DNA of 64,000 nucleotides from Zymoseptoria tritici IPO323 (GCF_000219625.1 NC_018218.1:2480001-2544000), one strand, 5' to 3'. Positions 45,904-58,394 are shown, counted from the first letter of the stretch. The notes: generated from the sequence alone by a model not told the origin. Program-made: numbers and translations.

Positions 45904-47644
45904 TCAGCTCCGCACGCCGAAGATGCAGATTCGTCCTCCAGCCTTGCTTTCATCACCGGTCCACCCGAACGACAGCGTAACCCTGCTGAAGAGCAGACGA
46001 TCCGACAAGTACTTGATTTCCTCGTTGCTCAGCTTCAATAGGTCCTCGGGCCCTCTGCCGAGCAGATCTCTCCACGCTCCGTCCGAGAAGAGCAGTTTCC
46101 CACCCGCAATAGTCGCCGTCTCATCGATGACTTGCCCCATGATGCGCGGACTCAGCCGAAGATCCACCTCCTTCTCGCAGCCTTTGCAGGTGGCAGACAT
46201 GGCGTTGACGTGTATTGGAATGCTGCAGCATTCGCCCGACAGGAGCATGTTGCGTTTCCAGCATTCGAGCAGCTTCATCTCCATGATCAAGACACTCATG
46301 TAGCCTTGAAAGATCTCGCCAGGTGCGCATCGGGCAAACTCGTCTAGGTCAGCGATGCTGAACAGGCAGCGGATGGGTCCTGTCTTCACAATCTCCGGCT
46401 CGAATACGTTTTCTGGGAAGGGTGGGTTGATCGCTTCCCTAACCTTCTGCCGAATTGACCAGCGTCGAAGCCAGTCTGCGTCTGGGATGTATGGGTCGAC
46501 GTCAACGATGGTGGAAGAGGTGAAGCTGAGGTAAGTCTGCTCACAGGTGTCAGATGGTCGTAGCGTGTTCTCGCTCGTTTTGTAGACACACCGAACGACC
46601 GAACTTCCAGCCTGGAGACTGGATTAGAAGCACAGTCTCACCAGCTCTCCACTTTTGAGTCGACATTGTGGGATCCACAACATCTGTGCTCTTACTTTGA
46701 TTACCGTGCGGAGTCAATGATGACGTGCCCCAGAGCCCAAGAGTCGCCTCGGCGGTGTCGTCGTGGACTTGAAGGTTCATGTTGTCCGTCGTGCTCTCAT
46801 CTTTGCGAGTGACTATTCCTCGTCAGCAGCTATCTAAAGCCCTTCACTTCATTGTGTTTACTCTTCTTCCTAGCTCCGATGCTCTTCACAACCACCAGGA
46901 TCTTTGCATCCGCCACATCGTAGCCGCCGTCAATGAAGTTCTGTAAGGTCATGAGGCCGTTCAGTGGCACGCCTTGTCTGTAGCCGAGTGGGGTGCGGTA
47001 GCGGCCGTCGTCGCTGTTTTCGTGTATCATGAAATGGCAGTTGCGGTCTCGCTCGGGAAACAAGGAGGAGAACAGTGGAGCAGTCATGCTGGCAAGATTA
47101 CCGTTCTCTCCATTGCTCACTGAAGCCATGTCAATCACAGCGCTAAGGTTGCAGTCTTGGGGACTGCCATACCGTGGTTTGTCCAGATCGACACCAAGCT
47201 GCCTAGTTGTATCCGCGGGGCTTGAGTTGCAAACCAGAGTCGAATCTGATGACTATGTCAGTATTTCGCGGACAGCTTATCGCTGCCGAAGATGCTGACT
47301 GTGATTGCGGCGCCGCCATCTTTGACACACAGTTTGAGACAACCTTTCGCCGAGCGTGGTGTCTTTGGCGTGTTCGAGCAGTCAAAGATGTTGGCGACAC
47401 GACCCATGAAGGTTACTGCTCGCGGGCCGGCGTACAAGTCGCTGATTTCGCAGTCCGCATATTCAACGGTGGGGTGCCATGAGTCGACCGGGGCAGGGTT
47501 CAGCGCTTCCCGAATCTCTTCATTGGTGAAACCATCACCAATGTGAGACTGCTGATCTGGTGTGGTGCCATTGCCTTTGATGGGGGATGTTGATGGAGTG
47601 AGATAGGCCTGAATCGAGGCATTGGTCTTGCTGGAGCCACCCAT
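45904..47644 (-). CDS. Multi-OB-fold nucleic-acid-binding protein, RPA1/MEIOB-like, 509 aa, five exons
   Basis: The exons are 47644-47300, 47245-47173, 47119-46862, 46812-46592 and 46536-45904, with four introns of about 50-55 bases, all in phase. After a short disordered N-terminus (MGGSSKTNASIQAYL) come OB-like strands: GPRAVTFMGRVANIFDC, then ITIRLWFATQAPRIQLGSLV, then SNGENGNLASMTAPLF. These are followed by a second block, KWRAGETVLLIQSPGWKFG, and a C-terminal block with Cys402/403 and C416-x2-C419. The C-terminal core LLGRGPEDLLKLSNEEIKYL looks strongly conserved. The layout resembles the DNA-binding part of RPA1 and the meiotic factor MEIOB, so single-stranded DNA binding in repair or meiosis is likely. 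The exact orthology is not settled. Confidence 0.75.
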
Positions 47645-48090
47645 GTTGAGAGTACTCGAGGCAGGCGATAAGGGTGAGTGTGCCTTGAGGAACGCACTGT
47701 GATGGTCGAGGAGGCGATGAAAGTGAATGAAAAGACGGAGAAGTGCGGTCAATCTTAGGTTCCTTCCTCGACTTCTTGCGAAGCCCATCGCGCCCGCCTA
47801 GAATGAACATGCACGGACTACTTACGGTACAACACGACACTTACAATACTCGTGAGCAATGCGCTTTCTGTCCGCATGGCTTCCGTCTCGTCTACGCGTC
47901 AGTGCCAACAGCCATGAAGGCATGGCATCCATCGGCCTACACTCGTAACCCTCGTCTCCCAGCTTGCACCTTGTCATGACCGTGACGTGTGCTTTTATGC
48001 ATGACCCTGAGCGTCGCTTTGCCTCCACCGCAGCGTAGCTAGTCGAGACGTTCGCGGTTGTGTTCGTTTTCTCCTCCTCATGACCTAAAC
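47645..48090. other. Intergenic region between the OB-fold gene and RRP46
   Basis: Both genes run on the minus strand, so this is the promoter of the OB-fold gene and the 3' flank of RRP46. Nothing else is recognised. Confidence 0.45.
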
Positions 48091-48810
48091 TCAACCTTCG
48101 CGCCAGGCATCCGCTGATACTGCGTGCTCTCGCAATGTCTCATGCAGCCACGGCGCTGCCTCGATTCCACCATTTGACATTGCTGCGTCTCCATCACCGG
48201 GCGCCATTGCCGCAATGCAAGCTTGCCGAGCTGCCGTCGCGACCATCCTCCAACTCTCGACTGTGATCTCTCCCGATGACTCATCCAGCAGTTGCGATCC
48301 GTGCTGATCGAATGCCATGGCATGTATGCTTTTGTAAGATGACATCTGCTTCTCTTGCGGATCTATGATGACCTCTCCATCTTCGCGAATGATTGCGAGG
48401 GCTGCGGCGGTGGTCGCTGCCAGTGGTAAGCCTCCATCGACAAGGGCGGCGAATGCGGCGTTCAGAAGTGTCGGGATGATGGAGATATCGGTGGCAGTCC
48501 GCTGCCATTTGAGGATAGGTTCGTGCGTGACCTGAAGTGTGATCTGGATGAGGGTTCTTGGGTGCATGTTCACCAGAAGGACACTTTTGAGGACAGCATG
48601 GAGTACAGTCTCCAGCCATCGCTCCCGTGGTCCACCGACTCCGGAGATCGGTCGCAGGTTGACCTCGATTGCTGCTTCTTCTGGCAGCTCATCACGTCGC
48701 TGAACTTCAACAGGTCCGTTCACTCCGGCGACGACAGTGTACAGATCGCTGGAGAAGGCAGTCGATCCATCTGCGCGAGCAAGCGGATGCTGCACAATTT
48801 CTGGGCCCAT
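48091..48810 (-). CDS. RRP46: Exosome complex subunit Rrp46 (RNase PH-like), 239 aa
   Basis: This single-exon protein is one of six RNase PH-like subunits in the ring of the nuclear and cytoplasmic RNA exosome, which threads RNA to the nuclease Rrp44. Family marks are ARADGSTAFSSDLYTVVAGV, GPVEVQRRDELPEEAAIEV, VGGPRERWLETVLHAVL and MHPRTLIQITLQV. The last two correspond to the RNase PH fold core, in which fungal Rrp46 has lost catalytic phosphate binding. I choose the ATG at 48810 (MGPEIVQHPLARADGS), because it gives the usual length. An in-frame ATG at 48885 would add 25 residues. Confidence 0.9.
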   Translation of the reverse strand: MGPEIVQHPLARADGSTAFSSDLYTVVAGVNGPVEVQRRDELPEEAAIEVNLRPISGVGGPRERWLETVLHAVLKSVLLVNMHPRTLIQITLQVTHEPILKWQRTATDISIIPTLLNAAFAALVDGGLPLAATTAAALAIIREDGEVIIDPQEKQMSSYKSIHAMAFDQHGSQLLDESSGEITVESWRMVATAARQACIAAMAPGDGDAAMSNGGIEAAPWLHETLREHAVSADAWREG

Positions 48811-49284
48811 TGCGTTTCTGTGCGTTGTGCAGGAATTCGGAAGCTCGAAGAACAACTTTGGTTTAGTCCTTTGGAGCCGCTTCATATCGCGTCACGTGCA
48901 GCTCCCGAACGAGATCGCCACCGGGGCACCTCCCGTCAACAAGCACATCAGCAATATCACAAAGACACAAATTTAAAGATGGACGGGAGTGTTGATTCTT
49001 CCAACAGTGGATTTTACATCGTAGCGCCATTCAACCTCAGACGGCGGAGCTGTCATGCGCTCAACACCGCTACAAGAACAGACACCATCCTTCGACGGTA
49101 ATCGATCCTCCCATCAACGCCAATTCCACCTTGCCATGAATCATATGCCCACATTCCAGCAACGCCTTCCGGGAGCGCCGAAGCGCTGATACCCATCCTC
49201 TCAATTCTTTGATCATAGCACTCATGCCGTCTGTGCTGTGTGGCCCGAAAAATTCCCTGCTGCGCCGCGACTCATTTCCATAGG
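48811..49284. other. Intergenic region upstream of RRP46
   Basis: It holds the RRP46 promoter and the 3' flank of the next minus-strand gene. Nothing else is recognised. Confidence 0.45.
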
Positions 49285-49863
49285 TCACCGACTGCTGGAT
49301 CGAGGTGATGATGCATTTGGAGGCCCTTGCCTCCGTGTCTTCTCCTGCTTGATGAACGTCTCGACAATATCCTTGGAGGCCGTTGCAGCGTGGGAAGAGC
49401 TGTTACGAGCACCGGCAATCAGGTAACCTTCCTGGCCTTCCAGTTCAAGAGGAGTGACGGGTCCAGGACTTCCCAGTGGCTGGAGGCGTGGACTTAGAGG
49501 TTTCCGGACCTGGCCAGGCGAGGTGACCCGTGCAGCAGCCGATAATGCTTCCCGTTGATTGAGGTACAAGTGCTTCTGCGCATCACTGTACATTCGTTGG
49601 TGCGCGCGTGGAGACATTGGTGGCTGTGGAGAAGACGTGGCCGACGCCCCATCAGGTGTAGAATGATTGCTGAAATTGGCGGGGTGAAATCGGGGTAGGT
49701 GCGGTAGCTGCAGGCCCTGCGGCCGTCGCTGAAGACTGGGAGTTCTTGTCTGCATGGCTCTGGGCGAAGGAGGTCGTCGCAGGCTGTCGAAGTGCAAAGG
49801 TAGGTATCCAGGTGATAGCGGTGTCGTAGAGCTCATGGCAGGCGATGAGCGTGGCGAAGGCAT
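49285..49863 (-). CDS. Small Ser/Pro-rich conserved-looking protein, 192 aa
   Basis: This uninterrupted frame starts at an ATG (MPSPRSSPAMSSTTPLSPGY). The N-terminal 85 residues are rich in Ser-Pro and Arg. A more ordered C-terminal segment contains SDAQKHLYLNQREALSAAAR, then KPLSPRLQPLGSPGPVTPLE, then EGQEGYLIAGARNS. I recognise this kind of block from uncharacterised filamentous-fungal proteins, but no domain name applies. Several SP and TP sites suggest phosphorylation by proline-directed kinases. There is no signal peptide or membrane segment. Coding status rests on the long frame and the motif-like C-terminus. Confidence 0.65.
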   Translation of the reverse strand: MPSPRSSPAMSSTTPLSPGYLPLHFDSLRRPPSPRAMQTRTPSLQRRPQGLQLPHLPRFHPANFSNHSTPDGASATSSPQPPMSPRAHQRMYSDAQKHLYLNQREALSAAARVTSPGQVRKPLSPRLQPLGSPGPVTPLELEGQEGYLIAGARNSSSHAATASKDIVETFIKQEKTRRQGPPNASSPRSSSR

Positions 49864-52800
49864 GTTGTTGCCGGGAATCGATCAGACGCTAAAGGGAGGA
49901 CAAAGCAATCCTTTAGTTATTCACTGGCACACTCCACAGCTGGGTTCCAAGAAAGAGCGGAGCAGTCGGCATCCAAAGACACGGTTGATCTCCAAGGCGT
50001 GTTTCACAGCCGTGTATATGGCTTAATTTGGGAAGCGGTGCAGCCGAAAGAGTGGGTCCGGTATGGCACAATGTTCCAGGGCAATGCTGTGTGGACAAGA
50101 CAGTCGCGTTGGTCACGTCCAGTGCGGGATGTGAGATGGTGAACGTGCAGTGGAAGACAATTTCAACTCCTCGAGGTAGACGGAGAATATCCTTCCCTTC
50201 CTCCCCACAGGTCGAAGATAGGCTGGTTTCCAGGACCTTCTCCGATCGTTACTCTTCTCAGCCAAATCTCCAAGATCAATTGTGGACCCTTCGCTCAAGG
50301 ATTGAACGATTGCTTCAGTAGAGGTAGGGGTCCTGCGGATTGTCGTCTTTCTTCGATTCGCCAAGGTCTTCTCGTTCGAGTCTTCTGGGAGCTCCTTTGT
50401 CGAATGTCCTCGATTGCAATTTCGAATTCGAACCACGCTGAAGAAAAAGACAAGGGAGGTTTGTCTTGTCGTCTCAAGGCGGGTGGGTCCGGGTGGTATG
50501 AGTTTACGCCACGCCCTTTATCATGACCTCGTGTCGTCCTTGGCCCGTGTGAGCCGTGATGACGGCAACAGCGCGCTTACACAATCCGTCGTCTTTTTGA
50601 CACCTGCATCTATCGGACGCGGGGTCATCACCATGCTGTATACGTGGAATTGAAAGCCGAAAAGCATATTTGCTGCGCCTGCGGACAGCAGGATGCGGCT
50701 GAAGCGGCTGACTGAAGATCTGCTTGTGTAATGATTGGCGATGCGCGCGGCGATCGTTCTGTCCCTGTCAGAAGACCTCTCAACATGTCAAGGATCGCGT
50801 GGGAGTACAGTGCTCGCTCTGATCTCATTGTTGTCATCCGTCAAGGCCGAGGTCATCGGGTCGTCCTTGCAATCGAGCACACCGCTAAAATGAGAGGCGC
50901 AATAACGTCTAACATGTTCGTGGTTAGCAATCGGGTATAGTGCTCATCACTGAAAAGGCAGTTCTAGGACAGATCTCCGCCGCGGCTGAAGCTGTTCAGC
51001 GAATCAGATCTTCACACCATTCGTGTAAACTTTCTTAGAAGTGGCTGGCAGCAAATCCCAGATCGAGTCGGAGCGGGCAACTTGCACATGTGATCTTGGT
51101 ACTGTACTCTTCGACCTTTGTTCTATTGTTCTTTGCTAGCACTGGTCGTTGTGAGATTCTAGCAGGCTTTCGCTGGCTCGAGGGCCCTCACCGACAGTTC
51201 ATCGAAGTCCTTGTCACTACTTGCGAGGTTGTTGATAAGACCACCTACTCTGCCGTCACGCCGCATAACTAGTTGGATAGCCACTGCCGAATGATGGAGC
51301 GGAAAGTGGAGACCGGCGGCCAAAGAGGAGACTGGTGCAAATGTCGGTTATGACTACTACAGCATAGAAATTGAAGACATTGTCTGCTTGCAAGGGAGCA
51401 TCGGGTCTGAATACAGTTGACTTGCCATGTTGGACACTTCCTTGCGAGATTTTCATCCGGGCAACGTCCAGAAGATCTGACCAACCCGGATTACAGTACC
51501 GGACGCGCTATGCAGAACGTCCAGACATTTCGGACTAGCGATGTCGTTGGAAGGGTCAACTTGAGCGACTTGAATGTGCAGCATTGCCGAACACGGACCG
51601 CGAGCCACTGGTGTACGAGAACATCGCGTGCGAATCTGCGAGCGTGGTGTAGGGCAGTCCGCATCTACGCTTCCAGGTGGCCTGGCGAGACGGATCATTC
51701 GACTTCGCGGAACATGCTGCTGAACGCCATACAGCCTGCCGCGGATATCGACCAATTCATACTCGCTCTGCGGGATCCCATCGGCATCGAACAAAGCTCA
51801 ATTCTGTGCGCTGCCCGAGGACATACCACTTCCCGTGGTCGTAAACACTCCCCTTGGGGCACATTTCACCCTCGCGCCTATGGGCGCAGACACAGTGTGC
51901 GTGCTATGTCGCTCTTAGCTGACACATGCCAATCGTGGTGAGCTTTGGTCGCCAAGACCGACGTCGTCCAGATAGTACGATGAGGTATGGGATGATCCCA
52001 AAGGAAGGATATACGGCGGCCGTACTTCATGGGAGACCGTGACGGGGATGGGTGTTTCCTGGCTGAATCGTATCTGCAGAGTCCCATCAAGTGTCCCGCC
52101 ACGTTAGTCGCACACCATTCCTCCGCATCGTCGAGATGCTCCGCCCAATGCTCCATGCCTTGCGATTTGGTCGCTCTGCGTCGTTGTGTGGCCGCCTTGT
52201 TGGATTGTCCGACCTCTACAGAACGCGCTCCGCCCGTCCACGTAGTACCTCCGCGCTTCGGCTCACACCATCCAAACCAACCGAGCGATACCTGTACGGT
52301 GAAAGTTGCAGGGAAATTGGGGTGAATGTGCGTCAGGATTGCCGCTCTCACGGTCTGGCCGGCAATGCATCTCTACGCTTTCGTGTGAAATGCACCGCAC
52401 GAGGTGGGCTTATTGGGTTGGTTTGGAGTGTTGCAGTTTGAGCGGAGAGATGGAGGGAGCGGTGTCGTGTACTGGACAGAGGAAGCGAGATGGTCTCGAG
52501 GATGAAGTATGCGAAGAGTGAGAGGCTATGCATAGAACCTGTGCCATGAGGCACATCACAGATGAATACTAAGATGCGACGTGGAGGTTCCCACCTCATA
52601 ACCTGTTGGTCGCAAGGTTCAAACTTGAGAGTGAGAGAGGGCTGAACTGTGCGGTCGTGCACCTTCCTTGCGGCTGCTCCCGCGCCTGCATCTCACGAAA
52701 TCCTTGGCGCACGATGATAGGGAGATGATTTTCTGAACTTCGAAATCACCGCTCGACAAGCACATTGCCAATTCGTGAGTTGAGCCCGATCCCCCCAGCA

Positions 52801-52891
52801 GAGAGATGAAGAGTCGCCGCAAAATGCTTCGGAAGCTGGTCTGAAGTCTTGCTGACTCTGAGGAAAATGTAGACTTGAAAAAGTCGCAATC
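49864..52891. other. 3-kb divergent interval without a recognised gene
   Basis: It contains the promoter of the 192-residue gene on one side and of RPL5 on the other. Open frames of up to 174 codons exist on both strands but lack family features and clear splice structure. Confidence 0.45.
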
Positions 52892-53899
52892 ATGCCGTTC
52901 ACCAAGGTTTGAAGAAATCCAATCCATTCAATGTGCGCTCTACTGACAATATCTGCAGCTCGTCAAGAATAGCGCCTACTTCTCGTCCGTCCACTCCCAC
53001 GACTCATTGGATAATCCCCCAACTGACATTTCCACAGCCGTTACCAGGTGAAGTACGCTCGTCGCCGCGCCGGAAAGACCGACTACTACGCCCGCAAGCG
53101 CCTCATCACCCAGGCCAAGAACAAGTACAATGCGCCAAAGTACCGCCTGGTCGTCCGCTTCACCAACAAGGACATCATCTGCCAGATCGTCACCTCTGAG
53201 CTCACCGGAGACAAGGTCTTCTCCGCTGCGTACGCGCACGAGCTGAAGGCATACGGCATCACCCACGGTCTCACCAACTGGGCCGCTGCCTACTGCACCG
53301 GTCTGCTCCTTGCCCGCCGCACGCTCGCCAAGCTCAAGCTCGACGAGACCTTCGAGGGTGTGGAGGAGGCTGACGGCGAATTCACCATCACCGAGCCCGC
53401 CGATGTCGATGGCGAGACCCGCCGCCCATTCAAGGCCTTCCTCGATGTTGGTCTTGCCCGCACTAGCACCGGTGCCCGCGTTTTCGGTGCGATGAAGGGT
53501 GCCTCCGACGGTGGCCTCTACATCCCTCACTCCGAGAAGCGCTTCCCCGGTTTCGACATTGAGACCAAGGAGCTCGACGCCGAGACCCTCCGCAAGTACA
53601 TCTTCGGCGGTCACGTCGCTGAGTACATGGAGACCCTCGCCGACGACGACGAGGAGCGCTACAAGTCCCAGTTCAACGGATACATCGACGATGAGATTGA
53701 GGCCGATGGTCTCGAGGAGCTCTACCAGGATGCGCACAAGCAGATCCGCGAGGACCCATTCAAGAAGGCGGAGGGCGAGGGCGAGAAGAAGACGAAGGAG
53801 CAGTGGAAGGCTGAGTCTCTGAAGTACAAGCAGAAGAAGCTCACACACGCCCAGAGGCAAGAGCGTGTGCAAGAGAAGATCAAGGCTCTTACCAGCTAG
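52892..53899 (+). CDS. RPL5: Ribosomal protein uL18 (Rpl5), 300 aa
   Basis: Three exons: a 15-base exon (52892-52906, MPFTK), a 26-base exon (52959-52984) and 53038-53899. The protein binds 5S rRNA and sits in the central protuberance of the large subunit, entering pre-60S particles together with uL5 and 5S rRNA. Typical blocks are [66 protein letters not shown], and the Lys-rich C-terminus. Length matches the yeast protein. The third-position GC bias is strong, as expected for a highly expressed gene. This also explains the long antisense open frame. The two tiny 5' exons are a common intron layout for ribosomal protein genes. Confidence 0.97.
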
Positions 53900-54434
53900 A
53901 TGTGGATACTTCATACTCGAGCTTAGCGATCTCTGTGTCGACAACGCTCCCACCACTGTTTCAGCGATGGGCGTTCTTGGCATGATTAAGGAAAATCAAT
54001 CGAGGATAGCATGTCGAGGGACAATGAGATATGCAGAAATACGATCAAACGTCACTTGTCACTTGTCACATATCCTCTTCCACAGCCAGAATGATGCCAC
54101 CGTGGTTCCAGTTTGAACATCGGTGTAGCACCTACATATAACTATTTCAAGCCGGAGTGGTTCAAAGGGCAGTCGCACGATTTGTAGAATCGCACTGATC
54201 GTCTGGCCTGTCTTCCCCTTCTTGCTCCTTATCTACTGGCCCTACAGGCGATCTCACCTCCTATCAAAGCCCGGAGATACCGCGTCGCTCGTTGCCCTGC
54301 ACAGTGTCCCGGGATAAGGATACACCCTTACGATGCGGTCGCGTGAAGGAAGGACAGGTGAATCGGACATGTGCTTGGAGCACTCTCATAGTACATTCGT
54401 TATCGTACAGCACCACTCGTCGAGTCGTCGAGCG
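53900..54434. other. Convergent intergenic region
   Basis: This is the tail-to-tail gap between RPL5 (plus) and the leucine-rich-repeat gene (minus). No gene is seen. Confidence 0.5.
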
Positions 54435-57400
54435 CTATCGCGCATCCTGTGCAACATTCATCTTCGCTTTCAGCTGGGCTTCCTTGAATTCCTCCCAAGA
54501 ATTCGGATCTTGTTCTTGCAGCGCCCTCAGATCATTCATATTGGCGCCAAGTTTCTCCAGCACGACGTCCCAGCCGTCCTGCTCGACAAGCTGCTTCAGC
54601 TCAGGCCCGGTGATGGACTCGATTCGCATTTTGACCGACTCCAACCTTGCCTCTTCCTGGGCTTTCCAAGCCAACGAGTCGTCATCTGCAGCAATCGCAA
54701 GAGGAGAATCCACGACAGAGCGGCGCATACGTTGACCTAGACGATGGAGGTGGCCTTCTTCAATTGCCAATGCACGAGATGCGAGTGACACATCGCTATT
54801 GTGACGCGAGAAGGCCGGTTTGACGCCGTCGTCGAGCTCGTCTTCGTCGTCGGACTTTTGGGCGGGTTCTGTGCTTTGAGTCATGATCGAAAGTGGGGCG
54901 ACTGGCTCTGTGTCGTATGAAGCCTGCGACAATCGCTTGGGTGATGGAGGGGCCACGCGCGTCTCGGGATATTCCTCCTCGAAGCGCTGTATCATACTCT
55001 GCAGGGTTTGATCAAGGAAGACGAGGCGTCGGTAAGCCATTTCGTCGCCGGTAGTAGCCTCCTTTCGAAGCGCCGGCTGTAGTCGAGCTCGAATCTTTCT
55101 CGCAGAGTCGAGCAAATTCTTGCTCATCTTCTTCGCCTTGCCTTGCTGCTCCGTCTCGAGAGCCGCAGAACCGTCTTGTCTCCCCTGCGCAGATTTGCCA
55201 CCCGTCGGCGAGGCGGTTCCACTGCCACGTCGAAGATCATCAGCCTTTTCTCCCAACACGTACTGAAGGGCTTTCACGACTCCAGTTCCACCAACGATGT
55301 AATCGTCGTCCGGCGCGGGCTCGTCGTTGTCGTGACTCTCGGAGCTGCCCTCCACATGGCCAACAAGGTGCATTAGTACATCTGGAACGGCAATCTCCTT
55401 CACCTGTTGCTCGCCACCATGGGCCTGCGTAATCGACGCAGCTGCATCTGCTGTAGCCGCTGCGGATGGCATGCCAGTGATGTCGGCCAGCGCAACCCGT
55501 TCCATGTTACGCAATGAATACGCAACCACTTGTTTTGCCAGTGCTTTAACAATTTCAGAATTGTCTGCGCTTGGAACCTGTAGCGTGTCAGCACAACGAT
55601 ACGCACGTTCGCGAAATGACGGTCACTGACATCGATGTCGATACACATCAAAGTGCTCGAGACCCGGACCGCTGCCATATAGCTTGCAAATAGTGCACAC
55701 GCCTCCTCCTGGCTTTCTTCGTCCTTAGCGCTGGCCAGGGCAGACAGTTGCGGGTTGTCCATGATAGCGAAATGTGCTAGCTGAGGAGCTTCTGGCAGGA
55801 CGTCGGCAAGTGCGATTGCTTGCTTCGGGCTCATCCCAACATCCGACAGATGCATTCTCTTGAGATCCTTCATTTGTCCAAGGTAGCGCCGTAGAAGCGA
55901 TATCGTTCCATTGTCCTTGCTGCAAAGGTCAGGATTGTGACTCAAATCGATGAATCTAAAACCAGGAAGCTTCGCCAGGACGGGGAACAATGGCCGGATC
56001 GACTCGGTATCGAGGTTGCAGTCAGCCAGGCTCAGGCCCCATGTTCCAGGTTTGCTTTCCAGTGCTTCGGCGACCTGATCGATCTTATCGCGAAGGTCAT
56101 TACCACCGATGTCTAAAGCGTGGCAGACACCTGACTTCAAATAGTGTAATACCGCATCAAGACCTTCGTCATCCAACTGATTGCCGGCCAGTCCAAGACG
56201 ACTGATGCCACATAAGACTGCCCCGTCCACCACTTTGCGTATCTGAGAAGCGGTCATGCCGCATTGAGACACCAGGAGCTCCTCCAATTTGTTTCCTCCC
56301 AGACGTTGACTGAGACATTTGAATAGGATCTCGGCAGCGTCCATGTCCTGGTCTGAGCCGTTGGGGCTGTTCTGCAGAGGCTTGACGGCAGAAGCTTGTG
56401 CGCTCGGTGGCAAGGTTTCCGGGAATTGTATCATAGACAAGTCGATAGCCTTGATGGAGCTGCACATGCATAAGAACAGGCTGATGTGCTTCCACCCGAT
56501 TCGTGTTATTCGCGAGTTGTTCTTCAAACTGAGTTTTTCGACGACTCCACTGCGTTCTTCACGGTGCTTGACTGGCACGGCTTCTCGGTGCTTTGGTGAT
56601 GTACTCCTTCGCTTCATGGGTTCAGGCCTCTTTGCTGCGAGGAGTCCAGCGAGTATGCAACGAAGGCCTTCGTCACTGAGATCTGCATCATCAAGAAGCA
56701 GCTTCTTGACCGGGACCACTGCTAACCAGTCACCGAGCGTGACCATGTCGGCCAGCTGTAGCCTGGATCCGTTCAAGTCGAGGCAAAAGACCGTGCCGGG
56801 CTGCTCTGGTACACAGCATGTTGGGGACATTAGCTGCTCCGTTATGCGCTTGAGGATCGGAGTTTCTCTGAGTTGACAGCACCTTCGATAGATTCGCACA
56901 GGATCCGTCGTGGGCCTGTCTCGCTTCGGAGGAGTCTTTGTATTTACAGGCTCACCATGCGTGGTCGGTAGGGAAGCGGATGTCATGCTCGAGCTCATCT
57001 CAGGTAGTGGACTCTCACCGTCCATAGGTAATTCCACCGGTATCGTTCCATTTTCCTCTGCCCTTCTCCTTCGCTTCTCCTTCCGCTCCTTCCTCTCCTC
57101 CTCGGATCGCTTCTTCTTCTCCCTCTTCTTGTCGCTTCCGGCATGCCCTTCGACGCTGCCGACATTACCGACGGGAGGACTGACACTCTCCTCTCGAGGG
57201 CTATTGCGTGAGTCTCCGGTGGTCTCCTCCTTGGGTATGGGTAAAGGCTTGCTCTTGCTCGCGAGCTTCGCTTCATCAGCTTCATCTTGCGCAGCTTCGG
57301 GATTTTTGAGAGCTTCGCCCTCTGCCCGTTCCTTTACTCGAACGTCCTTCTTCTTTCTCTTCCGCTCTTGGTCATCCTCATCATCGTCTTTGTACCTCGG

Positions 57401-58394
57401 ACCGCCTGCGATCTCCACATCGACACAAAACGAAACTTTCCTCAATCTGCTGACATCTAGCTCTTGCACCAGACAGCGTTGCCGATTCGGATCCACATTG
57501 AGCACTCGGCGTTGACATACGCCGGTTTTTGTGTTCGCCCTGGGGACAGTACCTGACTGGCCAGCTGACAATTTCCGTGTCAAGCTTGAGAAGAATGATG
57601 ATCCTTTGGGTGTGGACGGCACATATGGCTCGGCCTCTTCCTGTGCTCCGTCCAGCCTTGTGGTACCATTGGCATTGGCGGCAGGCGATGGCACATTTGG
57701 CGAGCTGGCCAATTCCGAGGTCGAGGAGAACTTGCTGCTAAGACTGCTCATCCACGAACCTTTGCGAGACAGGCTCTTGCCATCACCGTTCAGCTTCTCG
57801 GAACTGGCGCGCTTGAGTAAGCTCGGTCGGCGCGACTGCGGCCTCGATGGAGTCGTGGAGGAGGGAGTCGAGGGAGTCGGGACTGCGGTGGTTGGGTCTT
57901 TAGCGGGCTTTGATATTGATGCGGGCGTCACTGGACCAGGGAAGTACGAAGACCTGCTCGTCGTGTTTCCAACCGATTGTGGCTGCGGACTCGGTAAGCG
58001 CGAGGCTCCATTCGTTTTGGCCTTGATGTCTCGAGGCTGGCTCGGAGGGTGACTCGATGGGACGGTCGCGGATCTTTGTCGTTCATGACCTACACATGCT
58101 TCGTCAACGGCTGCTCCTCCTCATCGAACGCTGCATGAGCAATAAATCTCGAGCACCCAATATGAGGTCATGCGACACCATGCGATCGTGAACATACTTA
58201 CCCTTGGGCTTGTGCATCCAGCTCACGTCGACCCCGTGGATGTTTTCCATATCGCTGGCGTGGATGGCAAAGGTATTATTCTCGAACTGAAGACGCCATG
58301 TCTGCAGCAAGAACAGCAGCTGCACCGCAGTAGGAGTAGAGTCGTCGGTTGGTGGTGTGGTCGGAATTGCTCCCGCCGGCGAGTCCGGCGTCAT
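54435..58394 (-). CDS. Large leucine-rich-repeat protein, Mhp1-like, 1264 aa, three exons
   Basis: The exons are 58394-58202, 58089-55631 and 55577-54435. The short first exon (MTPDSPAGAIPTTPP...) joins in phase to HERQRSATVPSSHPPSQ, which proves the upstream exon. A Ser/Pro/Lys-rich N-terminal half with a run of Lys/Arg/Glu (KKREKKKRSEEERKERKEKR) is followed by leucine-rich repeats (LEELLVSQCGMTASQIRKVV, LSLADCNLDTESIRPLFPVL, MKDLKRMHLSDVGMSPKQAI) and an acidic, helical C-terminus. This layout recalls proteins annotated in filamentous fungi as cell-wall biogenesis protein Mhp1, a relative of a yeast microtubule-associated protein. That name is tentative. The LRR part is secure. Confidence 0.8.

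Noticed and set aside
51417..52441. Open frames of 100-174 codons on both strands upstream of RPL5
   Set aside because: Composition and lack of motifs suggest chance. A helix-like piece around 52130-52200 on the minus strand was considered but has no supporting structure.
52976..53983. 335-codon open frame on the minus strand across RPL5
   Set aside because: It is the antisense shadow of a highly biased ribosomal protein gene. Its Leu/Val-rich translation has no family features.
55603..55631. Alternative 29-base intron joining exons 2 and 3 of the leucine-rich-repeat gene
   Set aside because: 29 bases is too short for fungal splicing. The GTCAGT donor at 55630 gives a normal 53-base intron in phase.
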